The position numbers and the translations under genes are program-made. Shown here piece after piece: positions 28,014 to 37,847 of a stretch of DNA of 64,000 nucleotides. The stretch is taken from positions 88,986 through 152,985 of the forward strand of contig JADFDG010000008.1 in assembly GCA_018262975.1 (NCBI GenBank), written 5' to 3'. Numbering within the stretch: the first letter of the stretch is position 1; every line of letters starts with the position of its first letter. The DNA is from Gammaproteobacteria bacterium. Lineage in GTDB: Bacteria > Pseudomonadota > Gammaproteobacteria > Pseudomonadales > JADFDG01. The notes below the pieces were generated by a model. It was not told where the DNA came from, made no database searches, and saw nothing but the letters and a program-made list of their open reading frames with translations.

Positions 28014-30968
28014 TCAGTGGATCGACGCGCCGGCACCGGCGGCACCGAACACCGCGTGCCAGATGCGGCGTACCGCCGCGCGCTCGGCCGTGAACTCGGC
28101 CGCCGCCACCCGGGACTTGCCCTTGGCCAGCGCCTGCTGGTGGGTACGGGAGCGGTAAGCGAGCCAGGCCGCGCGCAGCAATTCGGCATCCGTGGCGGGC
28201 AACAGCCCGGCAGCGGCGATGGCTTCCAGCTGGCGGACGTTGTCGGTGTAGCGGGCCAGTGCCGGATGTTCGCCGGCACCGCGCAGGACGAGATATTGAA
28301 CCAGAAATTCGATATCCACGATACCGCCGGGGTCGTGCTTGACGTCGAACAGGGCCGCCTTGTCGGCAGCACTGGCGGTGCTGTCGGCGGCCAGCCCGAG
28401 GTGGGCGACCATCTTGTCGCGCATGGCGACCACTTCGCCCGCCAGCTTGCCGGCATCGCGCGGATTGGCCAGGGTGGCCAGGCGGATGGCGTCGAACGAC
28501 TCGGCGACCGCCGGGTCACCGGCCACCGGGCGGGCGCGCACCAGCGCCTGGTGCTCCCAGGTCCAGGCGCTGTCGCGCTGGTACTGCGCGAAGGCCGCCA
28601 CCGAGGACACCAGCAGGCCGGAGGCGCCGGACGGGCGCAGGCGCATGTCCACCTCGTACAACTCGCCGGAGAACGTGCGCGTGGTGAGGATGGTGATGAT
28701 GCGCTGCACCAGGCGCGTGTAGAACGCCTCGTTGGCGATCTCGCGCGCACCGTCGGTGGTGCCGTCGGCCGGGGCGTCGTAGAGGAACACCAGGTCGAGG
28801 TCGGACCCGTAGGACAGTTCGATCCCGCCCAGCTTGCCGTAGCCGATGATCGCAAAACCGCGGCTGGCGGCCGTGCTGCCGATGGGCTGGCCATCGGCGT
28901 CGCGCGGGCAGCCATGCTTCGACGCCACTTCGTGCCAGGCGATTTCCAGCACCTGCGCCAGCACCGCCTCCGCGATCCAGGTCAGGTAGTCGCTCACTTT
29001 CATCAGCGGCAACGTGCCCATCACGTCCGATGCCGCCACCTTGAGCACGTGCGCCAGCCGGAAATGGCGCAGCGCCTCCATCAACTGCTCGACATCGTCG
29101 ATGGGGATGCGCGCCAGTTGCGCGCGCAGGTCGGCGCGCAGGGCATCGAGTTGCGGCGGCGCGTACAGCGTGCCGGCATTGAGCAACTCGTCGAGCAAGG
29201 ACGGGTGGCGGGTGATCTCGTCGGCGATCCATTCGCTGGCACCGCACAGGCGCACCAGCTCCGACAACGCCGCCGGATTTTCGCTGAGCATCACCAGGTA
29301 GGCCGAGCGGCGCAGCACCGCGGCAAACACCTTGAGCACGCGCGGCAACACGGCGGCCGGCACCGCGCAACCGGCCAGCGCGCGCGGCAGCAGCGGCATG
29401 ACCTTGTCCAGGCGCTCGCGGGCGATGGCCTGCAGGTGCACGACGTGGCGATCCTCGCGGAAGGACACCAGCGCGGCGACCACCGCCGGCGCGTCGGCAA
29501 CCCCGGCCGACTCCAGCAGCGACAGCGCCGCCGGTTCCGGCAGCCGGCCCAGCCAGAGGTCCAGCCACTCGTCGCCGGCGGCCACGCCGTCCTCGTCGGG
29601 CAGGGTAATCACTTCCCGGAAGTGCCGGTCGACGCGCGCACGGTGCGCGTCAAGTTCGGCCATGAACGCCTCCCACCCGGCGAAGCCCATCGCATGGGCA
29701 ATGCGCAGGCGCGTCAGTTCGTCGTCCGGCAACATCTGCGTCTGCGCGTCGGCGATGGCCTGCAGGCGGTGCTCGACGCGACGCAGGAAATCGTTGGCGG
29801 CGGCAAGTTCGTCACGCACCTGCGGGGCAATCACGCCCAGCTCCGCCAGCGTACCCAGCACCGGCAACAGGGCGCGCTCCTGCAGGCGCTTGTCGACGCC
29901 GCCGCGGATCAGCTGGAAGGCCTGGGCGATGAACTCCACCTCGCGGATGCCGCCGGGGCCGAGCTTGACATTCATCTCCATGCCCTTGCGCTTGACCTCG
30001 CGGGAAATCATGCCCTTGAGTTCGCGCAACGATTCGAAGGCGCTGAAGTCGATGTAGCGCCGGTACACGAACGGGCGCAGCGCCTGGACGAGTTTCTCGC
30101 CGGCCACCGCATCACCACCGCATACGCGCGCCTTGATCATCGCGTAGCGCTCCCACGGGCGCCCCTGCTCCTCGTAGTACGCTTCCATGGCATCGAAGCC
30201 GCAGGCCAGCGCGCCGCTGGAACCCCACGGCCGCAGACGCATATCCACGCGGAACACGAAACCGTCGGCAGTGGTCGCGTCGAGCACCTTGATCAGGCGG
30301 CGACCCAACCGGGTGAAGAACTCGTGGTTGGACATCTCCTTGGGATTGCCCTGCGTGTCACCCTCTTCCGGGTACGCGAAGATGAGGTCGATGTCGCTGG
30401 ACAGGTTCAACTCGCGGGCACCGAGCTTGCCCATGCCCAGCACGACCAGCTTCTGCGGCGTGCCGGAGTGCTCGCCGGTGGGCACGCCCAGCGCCGCCTC
30501 GCTCCAGGCAGTGACCTTTTGCAACGCCAGGTCGATGCAGGCATCGGCCAGCGCGCTGAGGTCCTCGACGGTTTGCTGCAGGGTCGCGCCGCAGGCGAGG
30601 TCGCGCCAGATGATGCGCACCATCTCGCGGTGACGCGCCGCGCGCAGCGCGGCCATCAGCGCCTCGTCGTCACCGGCATCGGCCAGCGCCGCCGCCACGC
30701 GCAGGCGCAACTCGCCGGGCGCGTATTCGCGCTGCAGGTCACCGCTGGCCAGCAAGTCCTGCAGCAGTCGCGGGTTGCGCGCGCACTGCTGCGCCACGTA
30801 GTCGCTGCCAGCCCAGGTCGTGAACAGTTCGCCCAGCGTGGCCGCCGTGAATTCCGGCATGGCAACACCGGCGTCCTCGCACCGCTGGCTGAAGTTTTCC
30901 CAGTGGGTGCGCACCAGTGCCGCCAGCGGCGACGGCAAGGCACCGAGCGCGTCGTCGACGCCGGTCAC
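28014..30968 (-). CDS. glnE: Bifunctional glutamine synthetase adenylyltransferase/deadenylase GlnE
   Basis: GlnE adenylylates and deadenylylates glutamine synthetase in response to PII and glutamine. At 984 residues it is close to the usual 950. Two nucleotidyltransferase domains are visible: NLSSDIDLIFAYPEEG in the first (deadenylylase) half and SYGSDLDLVFLYD in the second (adenylyltransferase) half, each followed by an RVDMRLRPWG or VDMRLRPSG block. The GTG at 30968 overlaps the nfeD stop (GTGA), so the start is set by coupling and homology; the frame continues upstream without family sequence. ilvE follows 30 bases downstream. Confidence 0.97.
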   Translation of the reverse strand: MTGVDDALGALPSPLAALVRTHWENFSQRCEDAGVAMPEFTAATLGELFTTWAGSDYVAQQCARNPRLLQDLLASGDLQREYAPGELRLRVAAALADAGDDEALMAALRAARHREMVRIIWRDLACGATLQQTVEDLSALADACIDLALQKVTAWSEAALGVPTGEHSGTPQKLVVLGMGKLGARELNLSSDIDLIFAYPEEGDTQGNPKEMSNHEFFTRLGRRLIKVLDATTADGFVFRVDMRLRPWGSSGALACGFDAMEAYYEEQGRPWERYAMIKARVCGGDAVAGEKLVQALRPFVYRRYIDFSAFESLRELKGMISREVKRKGMEMNVKLGPGGIREVEFIAQAFQLIRGGVDKRLQERALLPVLGTLAELGVIAPQVRDELAAANDFLRRVEHRLQAIADAQTQMLPDDELTRLRIAHAMGFAGWEAFMAELDAHRARVDRHFREVITLPDEDGVAAGDEWLDLWLGRLPEPAALSLLESAGVADAPAVVAALVSFREDRHVVHLQAIARERLDKVMPLLPRALAGCAVPAAVLPRVLKVFAAVLRRSAYLVMLSENPAALSELVRLCGASEWIADEITRHPSLLDELLNAGTLYAPPQLDALRADLRAQLARIPIDDVEQLMEALRHFRLAHVLKVAASDVMGTLPLMKVSDYLTWIAEAVLAQVLEIAWHEVASKHGCPRDADGQPIGSTAASRGFAIIGYGKLGGIELSYGSDLDLVFLYDAPADGTTDGAREIANEAFYTRLVQRIITILTTRTFSGELYEVDMRLRPSGASGLLVSSVAAFAQYQRDSAWTWEHQALVRARPVAGDPAVAESFDAIRLATLANPRDAGKLAGEVVAMRDKMVAHLGLAADSTASAADKAALFDVKHDPGGIVDIEFLVQYLVLRGAGEHPALARYTDNVRQLEAIAAAGLLPATDAELLRAAWLAYRSRTHQQALAKGKSRVAAAEFTAERAAVRRIWHAVFGAAGAGASIH

Positions 30969-31414
30969 TCCAGCACGACCACGTCGTACAGGTTGCCGTC
31001 CAGGGCGACGATGCGCACCGCGGTGCCGGCCGGCGCATCGGCGCCGCGCACGCCCCAAAGGGTGTCATCGATGCGGATGCGGCCACGGCCATTGACGATG
31101 GCCTCCTCGAGGCGCACCACCTGGCCGATGTGCTCGGCACCACGACGATTGAGCACCACGCCCTCGGCCACCGGCACGTCCTTCACGTAGCGACGCCACA
31201 GCAGCACGCTGGCTACCGAGCTGACGCCGAACAGCACCAGCTGCAACTGCCAGCCCAGCACCGGCAACAGGAACGTCACCACGCCGGTGACCAGCGCGGC
31301 GAAGCCCACCCACATCAGGAAGCTGGCGCCACCGGCGGCCACCTCCGCCACCAGCAGCAGGATGCCCAGCGTCAGCCAGTGCCAGTACTCCAGGGCCTGC
31401 ACGGAAACGTCCAT
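30965..31414 (-). CDS. NfeD-family membrane protein
   Basis: A 149-residue short NfeD (NfeD1b type) protein with about four hydrophobic segments in the first 75 residues and a soluble C-terminal OB-fold domain (VVLNRRGAEHIGQVVRLEEAIVNG...). NfeD proteins accompany stomatin-family SPFH proteins and are thought to help them organise membrane microdomains or proteolysis. The stomatin-like gene ends 15 bases upstream, the classical pairing. The glnE start overlaps its stop. Confidence 0.9.
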   Translation of the reverse strand: MDVSVQALEYWHWLTLGILLLVAEVAAGGASFLMWVGFAALVTGVVTFLLPVLGWQLQLVLFGVSSVASVLLWRRYVKDVPVAEGVVLNRRGAEHIGQVVRLEEAIVNGRGRIRIDDTLWGVRGADAPAGTAVRIVALDGNLYDVVVLE

Positions 31415-31428
31415 CGGTTACCTCGCCG

Positions 31429-32349
31429 TCACTTCTGCTTCTGCTTGCTGATCGACTCGTTCACCAGCTCGGCGATGCCGGCCACCGACCCGGCGACGCT
31501 GGTGGCCTCCAGCGGCAGCAGGATGATCTTCGAGTTGCCACTGGCGGACAGCTGGCCGAGCGCCTCGACGTATTTCTGCGCGATGAAGTAGTTGATGGCC
31601 TGCACGCTGCCCTTCTCGATCGCCTGCGACACCATGTGCGTCGCGCGCGCCTCGGCCTCGGCCTGGCGCTCGCGGGCCTCGGACTGCAGGAACGCCGCCT
31701 GCTTTTCACCCTCGGCGCGCAGCACGTCGCTCTGCTTCTCGCCCTCGGCCTTGAGGATGGCGGCCTGGCGGAAGCCCTCGGCCTCGAGGATGTTGGCGCG
31801 CTTCTCGCGCTCGGCCTTCATCTGCGAGGCCATCGCCGCGACCAGGTCGGCCGGCGGGCGGATGTCCTTGATCTCGATGCGGGTGATCTTCACGCCCCAC
31901 GGGTTGGTGGCATGGTCAACCACGTTCAGCAGCTTGGCGTTGATCTGGTCGCGCTGGCTGAGCATCTCGTCGAGATCCATGGAACCCAGCACGGTACGGA
32001 TGTTGGTCATCACCAGGTTGCGGATGGCGTGCTCGAGGTGGCTGACCTGGTAGGCGGCCTTGGCGGCATCGATCACCTGGTAGAAGGTGACGGCGTCGAT
32101 GGTGACCATCGCGTTGTCGCGCGAGATCACTTCCTGCGGCGGCACGTCGAGCACCTGCTCCATCACGTTCATCTTGCGGCCGACCGAGTACACGTACGGC
32201 ATGAACACGTTAAGGCCCGGCTGCAGGGTCTGCGTGTACTTGCCGAAGCGCTCGAGCGTCCACTCGTAGCCTTGCGGCACGAAGCGCACGCCCTTGAACA
32301 CGGTCAACAGCGCCAGCACCACGAACGCGACGAAAATTGCACTGCCCAT
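31429..32349 (-). CDS. qmcA: Stomatin/SPFH-family membrane protein (QmcA-like)
   Basis: A 306-residue SPFH protein. One N-terminal membrane helix ([14 protein letters not shown]) leads to the SPFH domain ([22 protein letters not shown] and a later [15 protein letters not shown]). A long Ala/Glu-rich coiled coil from about residue 190 to 260 carries [18 protein letters not shown]-type heptads, and the C-terminus is charged. AAGGAG precedes the ATG at 32349. It pairs with the NfeD gene. A degenerate REP hairpin separates it from the ATPase gene upstream. Confidence 0.9.
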   Translation of the reverse strand: MGSAIFVAFVVLALLTVFKGVRFVPQGYEWTLERFGKYTQTLQPGLNVFMPYVYSVGRKMNVMEQVLDVPPQEVISRDNAMVTIDAVTFYQVIDAAKAAYQVSHLEHAIRNLVMTNIRTVLGSMDLDEMLSQRDQINAKLLNVVDHATNPWGVKITRIEIKDIRPPADLVAAMASQMKAEREKRANILEAEGFRQAAILKAEGEKQSDVLRAEGEKQAAFLQSEARERQAEAEARATHMVSQAIEKGSVQAINYFIAQKYVEALGQLSASGNSKIILLPLEATSVAGSVAGIAELVNESISKQKQK

Positions 32350-32373
32350 CTTGGTCTCCTTGTTGTGAAAAGC

Positions 32374-32391
32374 GTCGGGGGCATGCCCCCG
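32374..32391. repeat. Degenerate single REP hairpin
   Basis: The core GTCGGGGGCATGCCCCC is present but the GTAG foot and the rest of the outer arm are missing. It lies between the stomatin-like gene and the GspE-type ATPase gene, 3 bases beyond the stop of the latter. Probably a decayed REP. Confidence 0.6.
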
Positions 32392-32393
32392 GT

Positions 32394-34232
32394 TCATGCG
32401 TCGAACATTTCCATCGTCGGCGTGAGACGCATGACCTCCTCGATGGTGGTCAGGCCCGCGGCGATCTTCTGCGCGCCGGACAGGCGCAACGGCCGCATGC
32501 CCTCCTTGATGGCGAGCTTGCGGATGTCGGCGACATCCGCGTGCTGGGCCACCAGCCGGCGCAGGCCGGGCGACAGCGGCATGATCTCGTACACGCCCAT
32601 GCGGCCGAGGTAACCGGTGTCGCGGCATTCCAGGCAGCCGACCGGCTCGCAGACTTTCGCCGGCACGCGCGACTTGAACGGCGCGACCAGCTGCTTCCAC
32701 GCCTCCTCGTCGGTGGCCACCTCGCGCTTGCAGTGCGGGCACAGCGTGCGCACCAGGCGCTGCGCCATGATGCCGTTCACCGTGGCGCTGATCAGGTACG
32801 GCGGCACGCCGAGGTCGAGCAGGCGGGTAATGGCGCTGGGCGCATCGTTGGTGTGCAGCGTGGACAGCACCAGGTGGCCGGTGAGCGAAGCCTGCACCGC
32901 CACGTCGGCGGTGGCGAGGTCGCGGATCTCGCCGACCATGATGATGTCCGGATCCTGGCGCAGGAGTGCCTTCACGCCGTCGGCGAAGCCGAGGTCGATG
33001 TTGGCCTGCACCTGCATCTGGTTGAACGCGGGCTCCACCATCTCGATGGGGTCCTCGATGGTGCACACGTTCACTTCCGAGGTAGCCAGGCGCTTGAGCG
33101 TGGAATACAGGGTGGTGGTCTTGCCCGAGCCGGTGGGACCGGTGACAAACACGATGCCGTGCGGCGCGTCGGTCATCGACTGCCACTTCTGGTAGTCCTC
33201 GGCGGCCAGGCCCAGTTGCTCGAACGAGCGCACCAGTACTTCCGGGTCGAAGATACGCATCACCATCTTCTCGCCGAAGGCGGTCGGCAGTGTGGAAAGG
33301 CGCAACTCGATCTCGTCGCCGCCGGGCGAACGCGTCTTGATGCGGCCGTCCTGCGGCTTGCGCTTCTCGGCGACGTTGAGGCGGCCGAGGATCTTCAGGC
33401 GCGCGGTCACCGCCGTCATGATCAGCGCCGGCAGCTCGTAGACGTCGTGCAGCACGCCGTCGATGCGGAAGCGCATCTTGCCGGTCTCGCGACGCGGCTC
33501 GAGGTGGATGTCGCTGGCGCGCTGCTCGAAGGCGTAGCCGAGGATCCAGTCGACGATGGCGACGATGTGCTGGTCGTTGGCGTCGGCCGACGCCTTGCCC
33601 ATCTCCAGCAACTGCTCGAAGTTGCCGATACCGGCCGAGGACTGGCCCTCGTTGCCGCTGGCGCGCTGGATGGAACGCGACAGGTTGTAGAACTCCAGCC
33701 GGTAGCGCACCAGCGCCTCGGGGCTGGCCACCACCACCTTGATTTCCTTGCCGCGCGCCGTCTGCTCGAGCTGGCCCAGCCAGTCGGTGTAGAACGGCTG
33801 GTCGGTGGCGATGACGAGGTCTTCCTTGCCCACCTGCACCGCCAGGATGTGGTGGCGCTCGGCGAACTTGTACGACATCACCTCGGCGACCTTCGCCACG
33901 TTCACCTTCAGCGGATCGAGGTGGAACCAGGGCAACCCGGCCTTCTGGGCGAACCACTGGGTCAACCAGTCGAGGGTCAGGCGGATGGACGGATCCGAGG
34001 CATGGGTGAACTGGTGCTTGGCCACCATCTGCAGGCCGTGCCAGTGCAGTTCGTGCTTCTCGCGGGTGTAGCCGGCGACGATGTTGGCGTCCTTCTGGGT
34101 GAGGATGCCGTCGGCCATCAGCTGGTCGAGGACCCAGCGGGTGTCCACGGTGTAACTGGCCTGGCGCAGGCGCTCGGCCAGCGGCTTCGCGGCGGCCTTG
34201 GGGGAGGTGTCGGGGGTGGGGGCTGTGCTCAC
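32394..34232 (-). CDS. GspE/PilB-type secretion or pilus assembly ATPase (solitary)
   Basis: A protein of about 612 residues of the type II/IV ATPase family. An N-terminal T2SSE-like domain (about 30-190) precedes the ATPase core with Walker [10 protein letters not shown], the Asp box ([13 protein letters not shown]), Walker [13 protein letters not shown] and the His box [10 protein letters not shown]. The tetra-Cys zinc site CPHC...CLEC follows. No pilin, GspF or GspD gene is nearby, so its partner machine is unknown. The GTG at 34232 is my best start; further upstream a perfect GGAGG is followed by an ATG that runs directly into TGA, so the true start is uncertain. Confidence 0.85.
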   Translation of the reverse strand: MSTAPTPDTSPKAAAKPLAERLRQASYTVDTRWVLDQLMADGILTQKDANIVAGYTREKHELHWHGLQMVAKHQFTHASDPSIRLTLDWLTQWFAQKAGLPWFHLDPLKVNVAKVAEVMSYKFAERHHILAVQVGKEDLVIATDQPFYTDWLGQLEQTARGKEIKVVVASPEALVRYRLEFYNLSRSIQRASGNEGQSSAGIGNFEQLLEMGKASADANDQHIVAIVDWILGYAFEQRASDIHLEPRRETGKMRFRIDGVLHDVYELPALIMTAVTARLKILGRLNVAEKRKPQDGRIKTRSPGGDEIELRLSTLPTAFGEKMVMRIFDPEVLVRSFEQLGLAAEDYQKWQSMTDAPHGIVFVTGPTGSGKTTTLYSTLKRLATSEVNVCTIEDPIEMVEPAFNQMQVQANIDLGFADGVKALLRQDPDIIMVGEIRDLATADVAVQASLTGHLVLSTLHTNDAPSAITRLLDLGVPPYLISATVNGIMAQRLVRTLCPHCKREVATDEEAWKQLVAPFKSRVPAKVCEPVGCLECRDTGYLGRMGVYEIMPLSPGLRRLVAQHADVADIRKLAIKEGMRPLRLSGAQKIAAGLTTIEEVMRLTPTMEMFDA

Positions 34233-34309
34233 CGGGGGGCTCGTCCGTGCTGCCGGGGCTTTGCCCGGGTTGGGGTCACATCCTCCTACTTTATACCCAG
34301 TCCCGTGCT

Positions 34310-34366
34310 GTAGAGAGGGGGCCATGCCCCCGATTGCCCAACTCGGGGGCGTGGCCCCCTCTCTAC
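34310..34366. repeat. REPIN-like inverted repeat, copy 5
   Basis: GTAGAGAG-type arms with GGGGGC-CAT-GCCCCC on the left and a CGT loop variant on the right, separated by only 7 bases between the stem regions; the shortest copy in the window. It lies in the 271-base divergent region between the GspE-type ATPase and the DUF47 gene, where a TATACT hexamer at 34427-34432 may be the -10 of the latter. Confidence 0.88.
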
Positions 34367-34503
34367 GAGGAGCGGTCGCGAAACGAACGCTGCTCCCGGT
34401 CAACTGGCGAAATGCCGGTTCGCCCCTATACTGCGCGCCCACGACATGACAGTTCCGTGACGACCGCCCGCCCGGGCGGCCTCCGCAGCCAGGAGAGCGT
34501 GCC

Positions 34504-35184
34504 ATGCCTATCGGATCCGCCCTGGGCGGCCTGTTCGGCCAGTCCCCCATCAAGCCCCTGCAAGCCCACATCCGCAAGGCGCACCAGTGCGCCGAGTTGC
34601 TGGTGCCGTTCACCGAGGCGCTGATCGCCGCCGACTGGACGCTGGCCAGCGACACCCAGCAGAAGATCTCCGCCCTCGAGAAGGAGGCCGACGAACTCAA
34701 GCGCGAGATCCGTCGCCGCCTGCCCAAGAGCCTGTTCCTGTCCTTCCCGCGCGAGGACCTGCTGGACCTGCTGTCCTCCCAGGACAAGGTCGCCAACAAG
34801 GCCAAGGACATCGCCGGCCTGATGTATGGCCGCCGCATGACCATCCCGCAGCCGCTGGCCGAGTCGATGCTGCGCTACGTGCGCGCCTCGGTGGCGGCCT
34901 CGTCGCAGGCGGTGAAGGCCATCGGCGAGCTCGACGAACTGATCGAGACCGGCTTTGGCGGCCACGAGATCAAGCTGGTGGAGAAGCTCATCGCCGACCT
35001 CGACAACCTCGAGCAGGACACCGACGAGCAGCAGGTGGTGATCCGCAACCAGCTGTTCGCCATCGAGAAGGAACTGCACGCGGTGGACGTGATGTTCCTG
35101 TACCGGATCATCGAGGAAGTGGGCGAGCTCGCCGACCGCGCGCAGCGCGTGGGCGGGCAACTGCAGATGCTGCTGGCACGCTGA
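34504..35184 (+). CDS. DUF47/PhoU-like phosphate transport accessory protein
   Basis: A 226-residue, almost entirely helical cytoplasmic protein of the DUF47 (TIGR00153) family, related to PhoU. Residues such as ALEKEADELKREIRRRL and LFAIEKELHAVDVMFLYRIIEEVGELADRA carry the family's acidic metal-binding helices. It is paired with the phosphate permease gene 55 bases downstream; such proteins are thought to control Pit-type transporters. GGAG lies about 9 bases before the ATG. Confidence 0.9.
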   Translation: MPIGSALGGLFGQSPIKPLQAHIRKAHQCAELLVPFTEALIAADWTLASDTQQKISALEKEADELKREIRRRLPKSLFLSFPREDLLDLLSSQDKVANKAKDIAGLMYGRRMTIPQPLAESMLRYVRASVAASSQAVKAIGELDELIETGFGGHEIKLVEKLIADLDNLEQDTDEQQVVIRNQLFAIEKELHAVDVMFLYRIIEEVGELADRAQRVGGQLQMLLAR

Positions 35185-35239
35185 CCCATCCTTTTAAAAA
35201 ACACTGCGACGTTACATTCCGGTTACGAGGCCTTTCCTC

Positions 35240-36508
35240 ATGGAACTGCTCACCCAGTACGGTGACATCCTGCTCATCCTCGCCTGCGTCTTCGGCCTTT
35301 TCATGGCTTGGGGCGTGGGCGCCAACGACGTTTCCAATGCCATGGGCACCTCGGTGGGTTCGAAAGTGCTCACCCTCAAGCAGGCACTGATCGTGGCGAT
35401 GATCTTCGAGTTCGCCGGCGCCTACCTGGCCGGCGGCGAAGTCACCAGCACCATCCGCAGCGGCATCGTCGACCCGGAGGCATTCGCCGGCCAGGGCCAC
35501 CTGCTGGTCTACGGCATGATCGGCTCGCTGCTGGCCGCCGGCGTGTGGCTGCTGGTCGCCTCGATGGCCGGCTGGCCGGTGTCCACCACCCACTCGATCG
35601 TCGGCGCCATCATCGGTTTTGCGATCGTCGCGCTCGGCGCGGACGCGGTGAAGTGGGACAAGACGGCGGTGATCGCCGCCAGCTGGGTGGTGTCGCCGCT
35701 CTGCGGTGCGCTGGTGGCCTACCTGCTGTTCCGCTCCGCGCAGCGCCTGATCCTCGATACCGACGATCCGTTCACCAACGCCAAGAAGTTCGTCCCCTAC
35801 TACATGTTCGCCGTCGGCTTCATCCTGTCGATGGTGACCATGACCAAGGGCCTCAAGCACGTGGGCCTGCACCTGACCACGGCGGAGTCGCTGATGATCG
35901 CCGCCGGCATCGGCCTGCTGGTGATGGCGCTGGGCATCCTGCTCATGCGCCGCATCGAGCCGGATCCGGAGGCTGACCGTGACTTCCGCTACGCCAGCGT
36001 GGAAAAGGTGTTTGCGGTGCTGATGATCTTCACCGCCTGCTCGATGGCCTTCGCGCACGGCTCCAACGACGTGGCCAACGCGGTGGGGCCATTGGCGGCC
36101 GTGTTCAGCGTGGTGCAGTCGGGCGGCGAAATCGCGGCCAAGGCCGCCACCCCGCACTGGATCCTGCTGCTGGGCGCCGTCGGCATCGTGATCGGCCTGG
36201 CCACCTACGGTTACAAGGTGATGGCCACCATCGGCGAGAAGATTACCGAGCTCACCCCGAGCCGCGGCTTCGCCGCCGAGTTCGCCGCCGCCACCGTGGT
36301 GGTGGTGGCATCCGGCGCCGGCCTGCCGATCTCCACCACGCACACGCTGGTGGGCGCGGTGCTCGGCGTGGGCCTGGCGCGTGGCCTCAGTTCGCTGAAC
36401 ATCGGCGTGGTCGGCGGCATCTTTGCCTCGTGGGTGATCACCCTGCCGGCCGGCGCCATCCTGTCGATGATCTTCTTCGTGATCCTGCGCGCCATCTTCG
36501 GCGCCTGA
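35240..36508 (+). CDS. pitA: Inorganic phosphate permease (PiT family)
   Basis: A 422-residue inner-membrane transporter that imports metal-phosphate with protons. The duplicated PHO4 signature GANDVSNAMGTSVGSKVL near the N-terminus and GSNDVANAVGPLAAVF in the second half define the family, along with the repeated STTHSIVGAIIG and STTHTLVGAVLG motifs. About 10-11 membrane segments are visible. It forms a unit with the DUF47 gene. GAGG precedes the ATG at 35240. A REPIN separates it from argE. Confidence 0.96.
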   Translation: MELLTQYGDILLILACVFGLFMAWGVGANDVSNAMGTSVGSKVLTLKQALIVAMIFEFAGAYLAGGEVTSTIRSGIVDPEAFAGQGHLLVYGMIGSLLAAGVWLLVASMAGWPVSTTHSIVGAIIGFAIVALGADAVKWDKTAVIAASWVVSPLCGALVAYLLFRSAQRLILDTDDPFTNAKKFVPYYMFAVGFILSMVTMTKGLKHVGLHLTTAESLMIAAGIGLLVMALGILLMRRIEPDPEADRDFRYASVEKVFAVLMIFTACSMAFAHGSNDVANAVGPLAAVFSVVQSGGEIAAKAATPHWILLLGAVGIVIGLATYGYKVMATIGEKITELTPSRGFAAEFAAATVVVVASGAGLPISTTHTLVGAVLGVGLARGLSSLNIGVVGGIFASWVITLPAGAILSMIFFVILRAIFGA

Positions 36509-36532
36509 CCGCGTCCCGGCACCGCACGACCC

Positions 36533-36607
36533 GTAGGGAGGGGGCCATGCCCCCGACCCCGCCTGGCACCCGCCGTGTCAGAATCGGGGGCATGGCCCCC
36601 TCTCTAC
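36533..36607. repeat. REPIN-like inverted repeat, copy 6
   Basis: The left arm (36533-36557, GTAGGGAG subtype) and right arm (36583-36607, GTAGAGAG subtype on the minus strand) form GGGGGC-CAT-GCCCCC hairpins with a 25-base spacer. It lies between pitA and argE, ending 13 bases before the argE start. Confidence 0.9.
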
Positions 36608-36620
36608 GGGATTCGGTTCG

Positions 36621-37811
36621 ATGTCGCGCAACTCCCTCCCCCCGCTCACCCGCCAGCTCGCCGAACTCGTCGCCGCACCGTCGGTGAGTTCCACCGATCC
36701 GCGCCACGACACCGGCAACCTCGGCGTCGTCGAGTTGCTCGATGGCTGGCTGCGCGACCTCGGCTTCCGCACCGAAATCCAGTTACTGCCCGGCGCGCCG
36801 CACAAGGCCAACCTGGTGGCCGTGCTCGGCGCGGCGCGCGATGACTCCGCACGCGAAGGACTGGTGCTGGCCGGGCACATCGACACCGTGCCGTTCGACG
36901 CCGGCCGCTGGAGCAGCGATCCGTTCACGCTGACCGAGCGCGACGGCGCCCTTTACGGCCTCGGCAGCGCCGACATGAAAGGCTTCTTCCCGCTGGTGAT
37001 CGAGGCGCTGCGTGCGTTCGAGGAGCGCGACCTCAACGCGCCCCTGTGGGTGGTGGCGACCGCCGACGAGGAAAGCACCATGGCCGGCGTGAAGGCGCTG
37101 GTTTCCAGCGGCAAGCCGCGCGCCCGCCACGCGGTGATCGGCGAGCCGACCAACCTGCGGCCGGTGCGCGCACACAAGGGCATCCTCATGGAGTCCATCC
37201 GCCTGTCCGGGCGCAGCGGGCACTCCTCGGACCCGTCGCTGGGCGTGAACGCGCTCGACGCCATGCACGCGGTGATGGGCGAGCTGATGCGATGGCGCGA
37301 AGACCTGAAGACGCGCTTCCGCGACGACGGCTTCGCGGTGCCGCACCCGACGCTGAACCTCGGCTGCATCCACGGCGGCGACTCGCCCAACCGCATCTGC
37401 GCGCTGTGCGAGCTGCATATCGACCTGCGGCTGATGCCAGGCATGCTGCCCGACGCCATGCGCGAAGAGATCGACCGCCTGATCCGCCCGCTGGCCGAGC
37501 GCCACCGGGTCGGGCTGGAGATCGTGCCGCTGTATGACGGCACCGGCGCCCTGGCCACCCCGGCCGATGCCCCCATTGTCCGTGCGGTGGAAGCCCTCAC
37601 CGGCCAGCCGGCCGGCAGCGTGGCCTTCTGTACCGAGGGACCCTTCCTGGCCGAACTCGGCATGGAAACGGTGATCCTCGGCCCCGGCGACATCGCCGTG
37701 GCCCACCAGCCGGACGAGCACCTGCGCCTGGACCGCATCGCCCCGACGGTGGACCTGCTGCGCCAACTCGTCCGCCGCTTCTGCGTGGACCTGCCGGCGC
37801 CGGCTGTATAA
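36621..37811 (+). CDS. argE: Acetylornithine deacetylase ArgE
   Basis: ArgE hydrolyses N-acetylornithine to ornithine in arginine synthesis. It is a 396-residue M20-family metallohydrolase. Zinc ligands lie in LAGHIDTVPFD and LGSADMKGF, the catalytic Glu in ATADEESTM, and the dimerisation domain has RSGHSSDP. The C-terminal AVAHQPDEHL supplies the last metal ligand. It sits 13 bases after a REPIN and just before argA. Its end contains the putative argA promoter. Confidence 0.95.
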   Translation: MSRNSLPPLTRQLAELVAAPSVSSTDPRHDTGNLGVVELLDGWLRDLGFRTEIQLLPGAPHKANLVAVLGAARDDSAREGLVLAGHIDTVPFDAGRWSSDPFTLTERDGALYGLGSADMKGFFPLVIEALRAFEERDLNAPLWVVATADEESTMAGVKALVSSGKPRARHAVIGEPTNLRPVRAHKGILMESIRLSGRSGHSSDPSLGVNALDAMHAVMGELMRWREDLKTRFRDDGFAVPHPTLNLGCIHGGDSPNRICALCELHIDLRLMPGMLPDAMREEIDRLIRPLAERHRVGLEIVPLYDGTGALATPADAPIVRAVEALTGQPAGSVAFCTEGPFLAELGMETVILGPGDIAVAHQPDEHLRLDRIAPTVDLLRQLVRRFCVDLPAPAV

Positions 37812-37812
37812 T
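37807..37812 (+). promoter_or_regulatory. Putative argA -10 element
   Basis: A perfect TATAAT hexamer overlaps the end of argE, 35 bases before the argA start. A TGGACC at 37786-37791 is a possible but poorly spaced -35 (15 bases). I see no recognisable ArgR box. Confidence 0.45.
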
Positions 37813-37847
37813 CGGGGGTTGACCCACCCCAACCCGGGATACCGCCA

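Noticed and set aside
30969-31058. An N-terminal extension of GlnE inside nfeD
   Set aside because: The extension is Arg-rich and lies within the conserved nfeD coding region; the GTGA overlap at 30965-30968 explains the start.
26340-31190. A very long open frame (about 1600 codons) antisense to ilvE and glnE
   Set aside because: Its product is rich in Arg, His, Gln and Val without any domain, a known by-product of high GC third positions opposite real genes. glnE and ilvE on the other strand are unmistakable.
34438-34460. A possible Pho box before the DUF47 gene
   Set aside because: One CTGTCAT-like heptamer on the minus strand but no second repeat at the right spacing.
35205-35221. TGCGACGTTAC upstream of pitA, resembling a RegA site
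   Set aside because: Only the left half-site is present; the right half reads ATTCCG. Not enough to call a site.
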